DNA of 64,000 bases from Alkalihalobacillus alcalophilus ATCC 27647 = CGMCC 1.3604 (GCF_000292245.2 NZ_ALPT02000008.1:8205-72204), one strand, 5' to 3'; shown: positions 15,932 through 25,136, counted from the stretch's first letter. Notes: generated by a model from the sequence alone, not told the origin. Numbers and translations: made by a program.

Positions 15932-16399
15932 TTACTCAAATGCTCTCCCTAAATTCGCCATTTCAATCGCTGCTGTTGCTGCATCCCAACCTTTATTTCC
16001 AGCCTTCGTTCCAGCACGTTCAACTGCTTGCTCAATCGTATCTGTCGTTAATACTCCAAAAATAACTGGTTTTCCTGATGATAAAGCTAAGGAAGAAACT
16101 CCTTTTGCTACTTCATTACACACATAATCAAAGTGAGGCGTTGCCCCGCGAATAACCGTTCCTAATGTAATCACCGCATCATATTTCCCTGTATCCAGCA
16201 TTTTTTTCGCTGCAAATGGAATTTCAAAAGCTCCTGGTACCCAGGCTACATCAATATCAGCTTCAGAAACCCCGTGACGAACTAAGCCATCCTCGGCACC
16301 ACTTAAAAGTTTACTCGTAATAAACTCATTAAATCGACCCACGACAATTCCCACTTTTAACCCTGTTGCGACTAAATTACCTTCATATGTTTTCCCCAT
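15932..16399 (-). CDS. ribH: RibH, 6,7-dimethyl-8-ribityllumazine synthase
   Basis: Condenses 5-amino-6-ribitylaminouracil with dihydroxybutanone phosphate; forms an icosahedral shell in Bacillus. 155 aa, with VVGRFNEFIT (substrate loop), VPGAFEIPFAAKKM, and GTVIRGATPHFDYVC with the catalytic His. GVLTTDTIEQAVERAG closes the family core. Last gene of the rib operon, 16 bp after ribBA. Confidence 0.97.
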   Translation of the reverse strand: MGKTYEGNLVATGLKVGIVVGRFNEFITSKLLSGAEDGLVRHGVSEADIDVAWVPGAFEIPFAAKKMLDTGKYDAVITLGTVIRGATPHFDYVCNEVAKGVSSLALSSGKPVIFGVLTTDTIEQAVERAGTKAGNKGWDAATAAIEMANLGRAFE

Positions 16400-16415
16400 G
16401 ATAATAATTCCTCCT

Positions 16416-17642
16416 CTAATTTGTTGTTGAATGAAAATTCAATAAATGTCCAAGCTTTTCTGTCTTTGTTCGTAAATACTTTTCATTATCACGATTATGT
16501 GGAAGTTGTAATGGCACTCGTTCTTTTACAACTAAACCATAACCGGTAAGACCAGTAATTTTCCGTGGATTATTTGTTAAAAGTTGCATTTCTCTAACTC
16601 CTAAATCACGTAAAATTTGTGCGCCAATCCCATAATCCCGTAAGTCAGCTGGAAATCCTAGTTTCTCATTTGCTTCAACGGTATCATAGCCTTCTTCTTG
16701 TAGCTTATATGCCTTTAATTTGTTTAACAAGCCAATACCACGGCCCTCTTGTCTCATATAAAGCAAAACACCCTTACCTGCTTTTTCAATTTGAGCTAAC
16801 GCCGCATGCAACTGTGGACCACAATCACAGCGATGTGAACCAAACACATCTCCTGTTAAACACTCAGAATGAACTCGAACTAATGTTGGTTCATCACTTG
16901 ATATCTCGCCTTTAACTAAAGCGATACTTTCCACTTGATCAAGAACATTACTGTACCCAATCGCTTTAAAATGACCAAAATCGGTTGGCAATTCAATTTC
17001 AACTTCTTTTTGAATCAGGGTTTCCATTTGCCGTCTGTAATGAATTAAATCCTGAATCGTAATCATTTTTAAATCATGCTCATTGGCTAATTTTTTCAAT
17101 TCAGGAACACGTGCCATTGAACCATCTTCATTCATGATTTCACAAATGACACCACCTGGATTTTTTGATCCGGCTAGCCTTGCTAAATCGACCGCCGCTT
17201 CCGTATGCCCCGCTCTTCTTAACACACCACCGTCTTTAGCAACGAGTGGAAAAATATGACCAGGTTTTTTAAAATCCGCTTTTGTTGCCGTCTCTGCCAT
17301 TAACTCTTGAACCGTTGTAGCTCGTTCAAATGCCGAAATACCCGTTGTTGTTGTATGATGGTCCACACTAACCGTAAAGGCCGTTCCATGAGGGTCCGTA
17401 TTCACATCAACCATTGGGACTAATTCAAGACTATGAGCTCGTTCTTCTGTAATCGGAACACAAACGAGACCACGCCCATGAGTGACCATAAAGTTTATGA
17501 CATCAGGGGTTGTTTTATCAGCTAACGAAAGGAAGTCGCCTTCATTTTCCCGATCTTCATCGTCACATACGATAATAACCTCGCCTCTTTTTAAGGCTTC
17601 AATTGCTTCCCAAATCGAATCAAATATCTGTTCATCTGCCAC
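16416..17642 (-). CDS. ribBA: RibBA, bifunctional DHBP synthase / GTP cyclohydrolase II
   Basis: Supplies both precursors of riboflavin. Residues 1-205 are 3,4-dihydroxy-2-butanone-4-phosphate synthase (CDDEDRENEGDF acidic metal-binding loop; HTEAAVDLARLAG). Residues 206-408 are GTP cyclohydrolase II, with zinc ligands in SECLTGDVFGSHRCDCGPQ and the RQEGRGIGL motif. Start taken as GTG 17642, 7 bp after AAAGGAGGG; an upstream ATG at 17669 would overlap ribE and has no binding site. Length then equals the family norm of about 400 aa. Confidence 0.96.
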   Translation of the reverse strand: MADEQIFDSIWEAIEALKRGEVIIVCDDEDRENEGDFLSLADKTTPDVINFMVTHGRGLVCVPITEERAHSLELVPMVDVNTDPHGTAFTVSVDHHTTTTGISAFERATTVQELMAETATKADFKKPGHIFPLVAKDGGVLRRAGHTEAAVDLARLAGSKNPGGVICEIMNEDGSMARVPELKKLANEHDLKMITIQDLIHYRRQMETLIQKEVEIELPTDFGHFKAIGYSNVLDQVESIALVKGEISSDEPTLVRVHSECLTGDVFGSHRCDCGPQLHAALAQIEKAGKGVLLYMRQEGRGIGLLNKLKAYKLQEEGYDTVEANEKLGFPADLRDYGIGAQILRDLGVREMQLLTNNPRKITGLTGYGLVVKERVPLQLPHNRDNEKYLRTKTEKLGHLLNFHSTTN

Positions 17643-17655
17643 AATAATCCCTCCT

Positions 17656-18309
17656 TTATTTAAATCCATTCTCTTCTAAAAATTGTGAAGTCATTGTTTC
17701 TTGTTTGGACTTAGGACCTTTTTGTTTGGTGAGCATTTTCTCAATATATTTCCCTAAAATATCGCATTCAATGTTGACGATATCGCCAACCTCTTTTGTT
17801 CCTAAAATCGTTTCTTCTAACGTATGCGGAATGATCGAAATCGTAAATCGGTCGGTATCGACATGAAATAAAGTTAAACTAATTCCATCAACAGTAATGG
17901 AGCCTTTATAAACCATATAATCAGTTAATGATTCCTCGACTTGCACTTGATAATAAATGGCATTATGCTCTCGTTGTTTTGAAATAATTTTACCAATTCC
18001 ATCGACATGGCCAGAAACGATATGTCCTCCAAACCTTCCATCCGCTTTCATCGCTCGTTCTAAATTAACTTTACTACCTCGATTTAGCCCATTTAAACTT
18101 GTTGCTCTAATCGTTTCAGGCATCATATCAACACTAAAGCTCTGCTGATCAAATTCTGTCACTGTTAAACAAACACCATTTACCGAAATACTATCACCTA
18201 AATGTACATCTGCTAAAACCTTACTCGCATTTATTTTCATAACAATCGCTTCACCGTTTTGTTTCACCGCAGCAACTTCACCAATTTCCTCGACAATTCC
18301 AGTAAACAT
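17656..18309 (-). CDS. ribE: RibE, riboflavin synthase alpha subunit
   Basis: Dismutates two ribityllumazines to riboflavin. 217 aa from ATG 18309 with the canonical MFTGIVEEIG start, preceded by GGAGGG inside the end of ribD (4-bp separation from the ribD stop). Two lumazine-binding repeats: residues 1-97 (SISVNGVCLTVT) and 98-190 (SITVDGISLTLF). The C-terminal tail is a basic, lysine-rich extension. Confidence 0.96.
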   Translation of the reverse strand: MFTGIVEEIGEVAAVKQNGEAIVMKINASKVLADVHLGDSISVNGVCLTVTEFDQQSFSVDMMPETIRATSLNGLNRGSKVNLERAMKADGRFGGHIVSGHVDGIGKIISKQREHNAIYYQVQVEESLTDYMVYKGSITVDGISLTLFHVDTDRFTISIIPHTLEETILGTKEVGDIVNIECDILGKYIEKMLTKQKGPKSKQETMTSQFLEENGFK

Positions 18310-18311
18310 TC

Positions 18312-19391
18312 TCAACCCTCCAGCACTTTTGAAATGATTTTTATATCTGGTCCAAGCTGTTTCACCGTAACAAATTCTAATCGTAAATGATTAGCTAAAG
18401 ACTTAATTCCATTTCCGCCTGAAAAAGTCGGAGCCATTTCACCAGCAAGCATCTTCGGGGCAAAATAAGTAATAACTTGTTGGACAAGTTTCTTTTCAAT
18501 AAATTGTCCGTGAATTTGTGAGCCACCTTCAACAAATAAGGAGGTGATTTCCTGCTGACCAAGGGTACGGAGCACATGATTTAAATCGGTTCCAATCTGA
18601 TAAACTTCCACTCCTACACTTTCCAGCTTTTTCACTTTTTCTAAAGGTGCTTCTGAATTTGTAAACACCCAAGTAGGAGCAAGTCCATCTGTTACAAGCT
18701 TTGAATCCAGTGGGATTCGGAGCTTACGGTCCAAAACAATTCGAATTGGATTTTTACCGCCAGATTCAAGTCGTGTTGTTAACGTCGGATTATCAGCAAG
18801 GACTGTTCCAATCCCTACCAAAATCGCATCATGTTTATGTCTGTATTGGTGTACATCCGCCCGAGCTTCCTCACTCGTAATCCATTTACTTTCACCGGTA
18901 ACCGTAGCTATTTTTCCATCTAAAGTCATCGCTGCTTTTAACGTGACATACGGCTGTTTAGTTAATATATAATAAAAGAAGACTTCGTTTAATTGAATCG
19001 CTTCTTGTTCACATATACCTACTGTCACTTCGATGCCTGCTTCTTTTAGACGAGCAATACCTGTACCTGACACTTGTGGATTCGGATCAACAGTCGCGAC
19101 CACGACTCTTTTTACTTTCTTTTCGACTAACAAATTGGCACATGGTGGGGTTTTACCATAATGACTACAAGGTTCCAACGTCACATAAACGGTTGCCCCA
19201 TCCGCCTTTTCACCTGCCATTTGCAAGGCAAGTACTTCTGCATGACCTTCGCCACGTTTGAGATGAGCACCAAAACCAACGACCTGGCCATCCTTCACAA
19301 CAACTGCACCTACCACAGGGTTTGGAGACGTTTGTCCTTCTGTTTTTTCAGCTAATCGAATCGCCAACTCCATATATTCCTGATCCGTCAC
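18312..19391 (-). CDS. ribD: RibD, bifunctional deaminase/reductase
   Basis: Carries out two steps of riboflavin synthesis. Residues 1-145 form the zinc deaminase (GEGHAEV and PCSHYGKTPPC supply His/Cys ligands and the catalytic Glu). Residues 146-359 form the NADPH reductase (GESKWITS, LFVEGGSQIHG). GTG at 19391, 8 bp after AGGAGG (19400-19405), is preferred as start. The upstream ATG at 19397 and GTG at 19400 overlap that Shine-Dalgarno sequence. First gene of the operon behind the FMN riboswitch. Confidence 0.96.
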   Translation of the reverse strand: MTDQEYMELAIRLAEKTEGQTSPNPVVGAVVVKDGQVVGFGAHLKRGEGHAEVLALQMAGEKADGATVYVTLEPCSHYGKTPPCANLLVEKKVKRVVVATVDPNPQVSGTGIARLKEAGIEVTVGICEQEAIQLNEVFFYYILTKQPYVTLKAAMTLDGKIATVTGESKWITSEEARADVHQYRHKHDAILVGIGTVLADNPTLTTRLESGGKNPIRIVLDRKLRIPLDSKLVTDGLAPTWVFTNSEAPLEKVKKLESVGVEVYQIGTDLNHVLRTLGQQEITSLFVEGGSQIHGQFIEKKLVQQVITYFAPKMLAGEMAPTFSGGNGIKSLANHLRLEFVTVKQLGPDIKIISKVLEG

Positions 19392-19414
19392 TTCCATCAC
19401 CTCCTAATAAAAAC

Positions 19415-19448
19415 GAAAAAACCCCGAAAGATATGATCTCCCGGGGGT
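19415..19448 (-). terminator. riboswitch-controlled terminator of the rib leader
   Basis: Hairpin ACCCCCGGGAGAT/ATCTTTCGGGGT on the minus strand followed by TTTTTT, between the FMN aptamer and ribD. This is the expected expression platform for premature termination when FMN is bound. Confidence 0.88.
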
Positions 19449-19591
19449 ATGTAAAAAATAGCACTTAATAAGCCTAAATGTAGCCATATTTAAATAAAAC
19501 GGTAGATCCGCTTTTTTAAATAGAGCAAATAGACGCAAACAAACTATCAAAAAAAGACAGATTGATTGTGTAAACAAATAGACATGCTCTC

Positions 19592-19735
19592 CTTCTCCCA
19601 TCCAGACTATTACTGTCGGTCCTAGACTTACACTAGGTCAGCCGCTTATTAATAAAAAACGAATACGCGGGTCACGGACTAAGAGGGTAAACCCTCATCA
19701 CCGCCGGTGGGGAATTGCACCCCGCCCCGAAGGAT
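19592..19735 (-). promoter_or_regulatory. FMN riboswitch (RFN element)
   Basis: On the minus strand the leader shows the conserved RFN blocks in order: ATCCTTCGGGGC, GGGTGCAATTCCC, ACCGGCGGTGATGA, GTCCGTGACCCGCG, GGACCGACAGTAATAG and GTCTGGATGGGAGAAGG. These form the six-helix FMN aptamer. It controls ribD-ribE-ribBA-ribH. Confidence 0.97.
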
Positions 19736-19783
19736 TATATGAAATTTTTCTCCACTTATAGTTCAAACATTGGATTGATTTGA

Positions 19784-19812
19784 ATTTTATCACCAGCACT
19801 TTGAAATTGCAA
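19784..19812 (-). promoter_or_regulatory. probable sigma-A promoter of the rib operon
   Basis: TTGCAA (19807-19812) and TAAAAT (19784-19789) with a 17-bp spacer, about 40 bp upstream of the FMN aptamer on the same strand. Confidence 0.6.
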
Positions 19813-19935
19813 GAAATTAAATTTGATATCATCTCCCTAACCAATATTTTAGTTCATCAATGGCCAATTGTTAATCAAATCTAAATTAGCAATTATACTT
19901 TAACCTAATTTAAGCACAATCGTTTTTTCATAATC

Positions 19936-20665
19936 AAAACCACCAGTGTGAACTGGTGGTTTACTCTGCGGCTGAAAGCCTTTCTTACCGGCCTTGGCCT
20001 TAAAGGCCCACTGATACGGTTTCCCTCTTGCACCACATTCACTCACTAATTCTAAAGAATTTCTTTATTTCTTCTTATTTTTCTCACCAGTAAATGGGTC
20101 ATAGTCTTCGAACAATGATAACTGGTCACCCATATAGTCTTCTTTTAGCTGATTCCTAATGTATTCTTGTATTTGTTTTTTGTTTCTTCCTACTGTATCA
20201 ACATAGAAACCTCTACACCAAAACTTCCTGTTCCCATAGCGATACTTCAAATTGGCATGCCGATCAAATATCATCAGCCTACTTTTTCCTTTTAAGTATC
20301 CCATGAATTGTGACACACTTAACTTTGGAGGAATACTTACTAACATATGGATGTGATCCGGACAAGCATTTGCTTCATGGATTACTACACCTTTTCTTTC
20401 ACATAAATCTCTTATGATTTGTCCGATACTTTTTTTATATTTTCCATAGATGATTTGTCTTCTATATTTTGGTGCAAACACAATGTGATACTTACAATTC
20501 CATGTTGTGTGTGCTAAACTATTCATGTCCTTCACAGGGCATACCTCCTTCTTTGGTGAGATGAAGCGGTCGGGAAACCAACTTTATCCTACCATGGAAG
20601 TGAGGTTTTTTTAATACCACGCTTGAAGCTCTTTTGAACCCCCGGCATAGCCAGGGGTTTTCGAA
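19936..20665 (-). mobile_element. IS200-group insertion sequence
   Basis: About 0.73 kb element with one transposase gene. Imperfect subterminal hairpins mark the ends: AAACCACCAGTG/...CTGGTGGTTT at 19938-19963 and ACCCC-GGC-ATA-GCC-GGGGT near 20639-20658. There are no terminal inverted repeats or target duplications, as expected of single-strand HUH transposition. A further hairpin-rich block (19964-20030, GGCCTTGGCC) lies beyond the gene's 3' end. Exact ends cannot be fixed without other copies. It sits between the rib leader and the malate synthase terminator. Confidence 0.85.
20065..20535 (-). CDS. tnpA: IS200-group transposase TnpA (Y1/HUH)
   Basis: Single-strand DNA transposase of 156 aa. 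HUH motif in CPDHIHMLVSIPP (His-x-His); the catalytic tyrosine lies in RGFYVDTVGRNKKQIQEYI. NCKYHIVFAPKYRRQ near the N-terminus and MGYLKGKS in the middle are typical of the IS200 group. Start is a GTG at 20533-20535, 8 bp after AAGGAGG (20544-20550). The frame is intact, so the element may be active. No tnpB is present. Confidence 0.95.
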   Translation of the reverse strand: MKDMNSLAHTTWNCKYHIVFAPKYRRQIIYGKYKKSIGQIIRDLCERKGVVIHEANACPDHIHMLVSIPPKLSVSQFMGYLKGKSRLMIFDRHANLKYRYGNRKFWCRGFYVDTVGRNKKQIQEYIRNQLKEDYMGDQLSLFEDYDPFTGEKNKKK

Positions 20666-20668
20666 AAC

Positions 20669-20718
20669 CAAAAAAAGGCTTGCCAACTGTCTCGTTTCCG
20701 AGATTTTGTCGACAAGCT
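20669..20718 (-). terminator. terminator of the malate synthase gene
   Basis: On the minus strand GCTTGTCGAC pairs with GTTGGCAAGC (one or two mismatches), enclosing a second hairpin TCTCG-GAAA-CGAGA, and is followed by seven Ts. Confidence 0.85.
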
Positions 20719-20764
20719 CAACTAAACATTTGAATACGTTTGGCACTTTGTTGTTCTGCTCTAT

Positions 20765-22948
20765 TTATATACTTTGTTTTTGTAAATGTTCTTCTTTTTC
20801 TTTAAGTCGATAGCGATGTAAAATCGGCTCCGTATAACCATTTGGTTGTTCTCTACCTTTAAGTACTAACTCTAGTGCCGCTTCAAAAGCATTAGAACGT
20901 TCCCCATTATGAACTAATACTCGGTATGTCTTATCATTACAGTTTTGTTCATCCACGACTTTAGCCATTCGATAAAAGGTGTCAATGACTTGTTCTTCCG
21001 TACAAATCTGATGGTGCAACCAATTAGCGATATGCTGACTTGAAATCCTTAATGTCGCCCGATCTTCCATTAGCCCAACATTATGAATATCTGGTACTTT
21101 AGAGCAACCAACCCCATGATGAACCCATCGCACAACATACCCTAATATTCCTTGTACATTGTTATCTAATTCATTTTGAATCGTTTGCTTATCCCAAGCA
21201 CGATCTTCTGAAATCGGTGGTGTTAAAATCTCTTCTAAGTACGAATGATTATCTTCACGTTTGTTCGTTTGAACATCAACTACATTAATTTGGTGATAGT
21301 GAATTGCATGTAAAGTAGCCGCTGTTGGAGATGGAACCCAGGCTGTGTTCGCTCCTGACTTCGGATGATCGATTTTTAGCTCTAACATTGCTTTCATCTC
21401 ATCTGGCATCGCCCACATTCCTTTACCGATCTGAGCACGCTGTTGGAATCCGGTTTTTAAGCCACTTTTTACATTTGACCGTTCATAGGCCTGTAACCAT
21501 TTCTCCTGCTTCATTTCTGCTTTTGGAACGACTGGTCCTAGCTCCATTGAAGTAAAGATTTCATCACCAGTGCGGTCTAAAAACCCTGTATTAATAAAGG
21601 CAATCCGCTCTTTTACTTTTTCAATACAATTAATTAAATTTACGGATGTACGACGTTCTTCATCCATTACCCCTATCTTTAATGTATAACGCTCCATTTC
21701 TAGCATATCTTCCACCATATTAAACATGCGGTTAGCGAACTCGACTTCTTCGGAACCATGCATTTTTGGTTTTACGATATAAATCGAACGTTCCTTTGAA
21801 TTTTTAAGCTCACTTAAGCCGATAATGGAATGTTTCGCAATCAAACTTGTTATGACCGCATCAATAATACCCTCTGGCACTTCTTGACCAACCTTATCTA
21901 AAATAAGATTGGAAGTCATAAGATGGCCGACATTACGAATGAACATGAGGGAGCGACCTGATAGGGAAAATTCCTCCCCATTCCCTCTTTTATAATGACG
22001 GTCTTGATTTAATTGCCGAAGCAGTTGCACTCCATTTTTAGTAAAAGTTGATGTTAGACTTCCGTTCATTAAACCAAGCCAGTTCCGATAAATATGCACT
22101 TTATCAGTAGTATCAACAGCCGCAACTGAATCTTCACAATCCATGATTGTCGTTAGAGCCGATTCTAAAATAATATCTTTAATTCCCGCCTGATCAAGCT
22201 GACCAATCTCATCATGTCGATCGATTTTAATCTCGAAATGAAGTTGATGATTTTGAACTAGGATTGTTTTAGGATCATCCACTTCACCGGCATAACCTAC
22301 AAACTTCTCCGGATCTTTTAATTTAGTCACCTGACCATTTTCTAACGTAATAGAAAGCGTCCCTGCTGTGATTTGATACTGTTTAGCTTCACTATGACTC
22401 CCTTGCTCTAAAGGAATGACTTGGTCGAGAAATTGCTTTGTATACTCGACTACTTTTTGCCCTCGTAGTGGATTGTATTGAGCTGTTATTTTTGTATCTT
22501 CACTTTCATCAAGCACATTTGTTCCATAAAGGGCATCATAAAGACTCCCCCATCTCGCGTTTGCTGCATTAATCGCATATCTTGCATTGTCTAAAGGAAC
22601 AACGAGTTGCGGACCAGCTTGCCTAGCAATTTCCTCATCAACATTTTCTGTTGTAATTTGAAAATCAGCCACACGTTTTTCTAAATAACCAATTTCCGTT
22701 AAGAACTCTTGATATGCCTTTGCTTCAAACTCTCGATTATTTTGATACCATTGATTTATTTGTTCTTGCAAATGCACTCGTTTTGATAACAATTGATGAT
22801 TAATTGGGCTTAAATCTTCAATTAGGTTTTCAAAGTTTGCCCAAAACTGTTCTTTATCTAAATCTAATCCTATTAACGCTTCGTTTTCAACAAAGTGAAC
22901 GAGCTCTTCTGCCACTTGAATTTGTCCGATCTTTTTATACGGTTTCAA
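20765..22948 (-). CDS. glcB: malate synthase G
   Basis: Glyoxylate-shunt enzyme joining glyoxylate and acetyl-CoA to malate. 727 aa, the length of the monomeric G isoform and about 200 longer than the A isoform found in most Bacillus aceB loci. Recognisable stretches: VPLDNARYAINAANARWGSLYDALYGTN, TTIMDCEDSVAAVD (Mg-binding acidic residues), RNVGHLMTS and ATLRISSQHIANWLHH. Start ATG at 22948, preceded by a terminator that separates it from the small zinc-ribbon gene and isocitrate lyase upstream. Its own promoter is probably in 22949-22973 or readthrough is needed. Confidence 0.96.
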   Translation of the reverse strand: MKPYKKIGQIQVAEELVHFVENEALIGLDLDKEQFWANFENLIEDLSPINHQLLSKRVHLQEQINQWYQNNREFEAKAYQEFLTEIGYLEKRVADFQITTENVDEEIARQAGPQLVVPLDNARYAINAANARWGSLYDALYGTNVLDESEDTKITAQYNPLRGQKVVEYTKQFLDQVIPLEQGSHSEAKQYQITAGTLSITLENGQVTKLKDPEKFVGYAGEVDDPKTILVQNHQLHFEIKIDRHDEIGQLDQAGIKDIILESALTTIMDCEDSVAAVDTTDKVHIYRNWLGLMNGSLTSTFTKNGVQLLRQLNQDRHYKRGNGEEFSLSGRSLMFIRNVGHLMTSNLILDKVGQEVPEGIIDAVITSLIAKHSIIGLSELKNSKERSIYIVKPKMHGSEEVEFANRMFNMVEDMLEMERYTLKIGVMDEERRTSVNLINCIEKVKERIAFINTGFLDRTGDEIFTSMELGPVVPKAEMKQEKWLQAYERSNVKSGLKTGFQQRAQIGKGMWAMPDEMKAMLELKIDHPKSGANTAWVPSPTAATLHAIHYHQINVVDVQTNKREDNHSYLEEILTPPISEDRAWDKQTIQNELDNNVQGILGYVVRWVHHGVGCSKVPDIHNVGLMEDRATLRISSQHIANWLHHQICTEEQVIDTFYRMAKVVDEQNCNDKTYRVLVHNGERSNAFEAALELVLKGREQPNGYTEPILHRYRLKEKEEHLQKQSI

Positions 22949-22973
22949 TTATTCATACCTCCCAACCACTTTT

Positions 22974-23011
22974 AAAAAAAGAAGGGTTGTTCAATACCTT
23001 CAACCCTTCTT
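22974..23011 (-). terminator. terminator between the YhfH-like gene and glcB
   Basis: Perfect stem AAGAAGGGTTG/CAACCCTTCTT (22979-22989 with 23001-23011) followed on the minus strand by seven Ts. It ends just 26 bp before the glcB start, so it may work as an attenuator between the two glyoxylate genes. Confidence 0.85.
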
Positions 23012-23098
23012 ACATAAATATAATTCGCAATATTCCGTCTTTAATTCCGAGAAAACGTTCTTTGACCGAGAAGTGAACGATATAAAATAGGGTAGAAT

Positions 23099-23221
23099 TT
23101 ATTCTGTTTCTTTTCTTAAACAATGGTCGCATTTTGTCATATACGTATCTGTTGGTGTCTTGACTGGATGACCACAATCCGCACAAATGATCATACTTGT
23201 TTTAGTTGTTTTCGTTTTCAT
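23099..23221 (-). CDS. YhfH-like small zinc-ribbon protein
   Basis: A 40-aa protein with two CxxC pairs: CADC near residues 13-16 and CDHC near 31-34, with YMTKCDHC resembling the conserved end of YhfH-family peptides. The start ATG at 23221 has an excellent AGGGAGGG site 6 bp upstream. It lies between isocitrate lyase and malate synthase on the same strand. The function of the family is unknown; a zinc-bound peptide is inferred from the cysteines. SR1P-like peptides are an alternative but have a different spacing. Confidence 0.75.
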   Translation of the reverse strand: MKTKTTKTSMIICADCGHPVKTPTDTYMTKCDHCLRKETE

Positions 23222-23380
23222 AATAAACCCTCCCTATTTTTGATAATAAATAAAATGAACCTTCCATCACATTGGCTTTTAACCAATCTAACTAGATGAA
23301 GTATTCCTTCTAAATAAAGGCTAAGCGTCTATCACGCTTGCCCTCCTCCACTTCTCGGAGATTTGAAGGCATCACTTCTT

Positions 23381-24664
23381 TTAGCTTGAAATAAACTGTT
23401 CTGTTTCCGTTGAGTTTTTCATTGCGGTTGTGGAAGAAGTTCCTCCCGTTATGATTTGAGACACTTCATCAAAATAACCAGTTCCAACTTCTCGTTGGTG
23501 CCTTGTAGCCGTATAACCATATTTTTCACTCGCAAATTCTTCTTGTTGTAATTTGGAATAAGCAGCCATCCCATGTTCTTTATAACCTCGAGCAAGTTCA
23601 AACATGCTATGATTTAATGCATGGAAGCCTGCAAGTGTTACAAATTGGAATTTATATCCCATAGTTCCAAGTTCTCTTTGATATTTTTCAATCGTCTCAT
23701 CATCAAGTTTTGCTTTCCAATTAAACGATGGTGAACAATTGTAGGCAAGCAATTTATCTGGATACTCAGCATGAATAGCATCAGCGAACACTTGAGCTTC
23801 CTCTAGATTTGGTTCTGCTGTTTCACACCAAATTAAATCGGCATATGGAGCATAAGCAAGCCCTCTTGCAATCGCTTGATCAATCCCTGGTTTTGTTCGA
23901 TAAAAGCCTTCAGGAGTTCGTTCTTCTGTAATAAATGGCGCATCATAAGGATCAATATTACTAGTAATTAAGTCAGCTGCATTAGCATCTGTACGAGCAA
24001 TCAATACGGTTGGAACACCTAATACGTCAGCTGCTAATCGTGCTGAGATTAAGTTTTTAATCGCTTGTTGTGTTGGCAATAACACTTTCCCGCCTAGGTG
24101 GCCACATTTTTTTTCTGAAGCAAGTTGGTCCTCAAAGTGAACGCCTGCTGCTCCTGCTTCAATCATTCCTTTCATTAATTCAAAGACATTTAGTTGCCCA
24201 CCGAATCCAGCTTCCGCATCTGCGACAATTGGTGCAAACCAGTCTGTATCATTTTTACCTTCCATATGTTCAATTTGGTCAGCTCGTTGCAAGGCTTGAT
24301 TAATTCTTTTCACAACAGCTGGCACACTATTTGCTGGATATAAGCTTTGATCCGGATACATCTGTCCAGATAAATTAGCATCTGCTGCTACTTGCCAACC
24401 ACTTAAATAAATTGCCTTTAAGCCCGCTTTTACTTGTTGAACGGCTTGGTTTCCAGTTAGTGCCCCAAGTGCATGAATATAGTCCTCTTCATTCAACGAT
24501 TCCCAAAGCCTTTTAGCCCCTCTTTCGGCCAATGTATATTCAATTTGTAGAGAACCTCTTAATTTCAATACCTCTTCAGCTGAATAAGGTCTTGTAATTC
24601 CATTCCAGCGGCTCTCATTTTGCCACATCTCCTGCAATGCTTGTAATTGTTGGTTATGATCCAT
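23381..24664 (-). CDS. aceA: isocitrate lyase
   Basis: Splits isocitrate into succinate and glyoxylate, the first step of the glyoxylate shunt. 427 aa from ATG 24664; an in-frame ATG at 24700 lacks a binding site. The catalytic loop KKCGHLGGK is clear, as are VADAEAGFGG and WCETAEPN. The C-terminal region (YGYTATRHQREVGTGYFDEV) matches bacterial AceA. It is followed by a small zinc-ribbon gene and then glcB, so the shunt genes form one block. Confidence 0.97.
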   Translation of the reverse strand: MDHNQQLQALQEMWQNESRWNGITRPYSAEEVLKLRGSLQIEYTLAERGAKRLWESLNEEDYIHALGALTGNQAVQQVKAGLKAIYLSGWQVAADANLSGQMYPDQSLYPANSVPAVVKRINQALQRADQIEHMEGKNDTDWFAPIVADAEAGFGGQLNVFELMKGMIEAGAAGVHFEDQLASEKKCGHLGGKVLLPTQQAIKNLISARLAADVLGVPTVLIARTDANAADLITSNIDPYDAPFITEERTPEGFYRTKPGIDQAIARGLAYAPYADLIWCETAEPNLEEAQVFADAIHAEYPDKLLAYNCSPSFNWKAKLDDETIEKYQRELGTMGYKFQFVTLAGFHALNHSMFELARGYKEHGMAAYSKLQQEEFASEKYGYTATRHQREVGTGYFDEVSQIITGGTSSTTAMKNSTETEQFISS

Positions 24665-24816
24665 GTTTCCCCACGCCTTTCTCCTCGTTTTTGATTTCAT
24701 TTTTTTGTTTCTTAAGTATTTTTAAAACAGAATTTCATCAAAATAAGCGTCAAACATTTACCATTATTTACATCTATCTAAAGAAATGTGACACCCCTTC
24801 CTAACTTGTTAAATCT

Positions 24817-24845
24817 ATTATATAACAGTTAATGTTTTTTGTGAA
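24817..24845 (-). promoter_or_regulatory. sigma-A promoter of aceA
   Basis: TTCACA (24840-24845) and TATAAT (24817-24822) with 17-bp spacing on the minus strand. The leader to the aceA start is about 145 nt. The sequence ACTGTT occurs twice around the -35 (near 24825 and 24846), a possible regulator site. Confidence 0.75.
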
Positions 24846-25022
24846 CAGTTTTTTTAAAATAGTTTGAATATTGCTATTAAAGCATTTAGTTGTTGTGCAA
24901 CAGAAGAACTTAAAAACGTTGATGCATCAATATTTCTGGTTTTTTTCTCCATTAAAAAATATTTTTATTCCTCCGATTTATTTCAAGATTATAAACTTTA
25001 AAAATGAACGAATAACATTATT

Positions 25023-25057
25023 AAAGACCTGTGAGGAATTTTTCCTCACAGGTCTTT
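25023..25057. terminator. terminator of the acyl-CoA degradation operon
   Basis: Perfect 16-bp stem AAAGACCTGTGAGGAA/TTCCTCACAGGTCTTT with a 3-base loop and T/A-rich flanks; it can act in both directions. Confidence 0.9.
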
Positions 25058-25136
25058 TATCTATCGTTTATGATGATTAGAAAGGGAATATGTGCTCAAC
25101 GCTTCGCTTTCGCTGTTTGAGTCTGTCTTGTCATGT

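Larger units (their letters stand above)
24665..25136. other. intergenic region between aceA and the thiolase gene
   Basis: Contains the aceA leader and promoter, an AT-rich stretch with a TGTTG-TG-CAACA dyad near 24892, and the thiolase operon terminator. No further gene was seen. Confidence 0.6.

Noticed and set aside
19404..19601. 65-codon open frame upstream of ribD
   Set aside because: It lies in the FMN riboswitch expression platform and covers its terminator; no family similarity.
20519..20746. 75-codon frame upstream of the IS200 transposase
   Set aside because: It spans the IS end hairpin and the glcB terminator; not protein-like.
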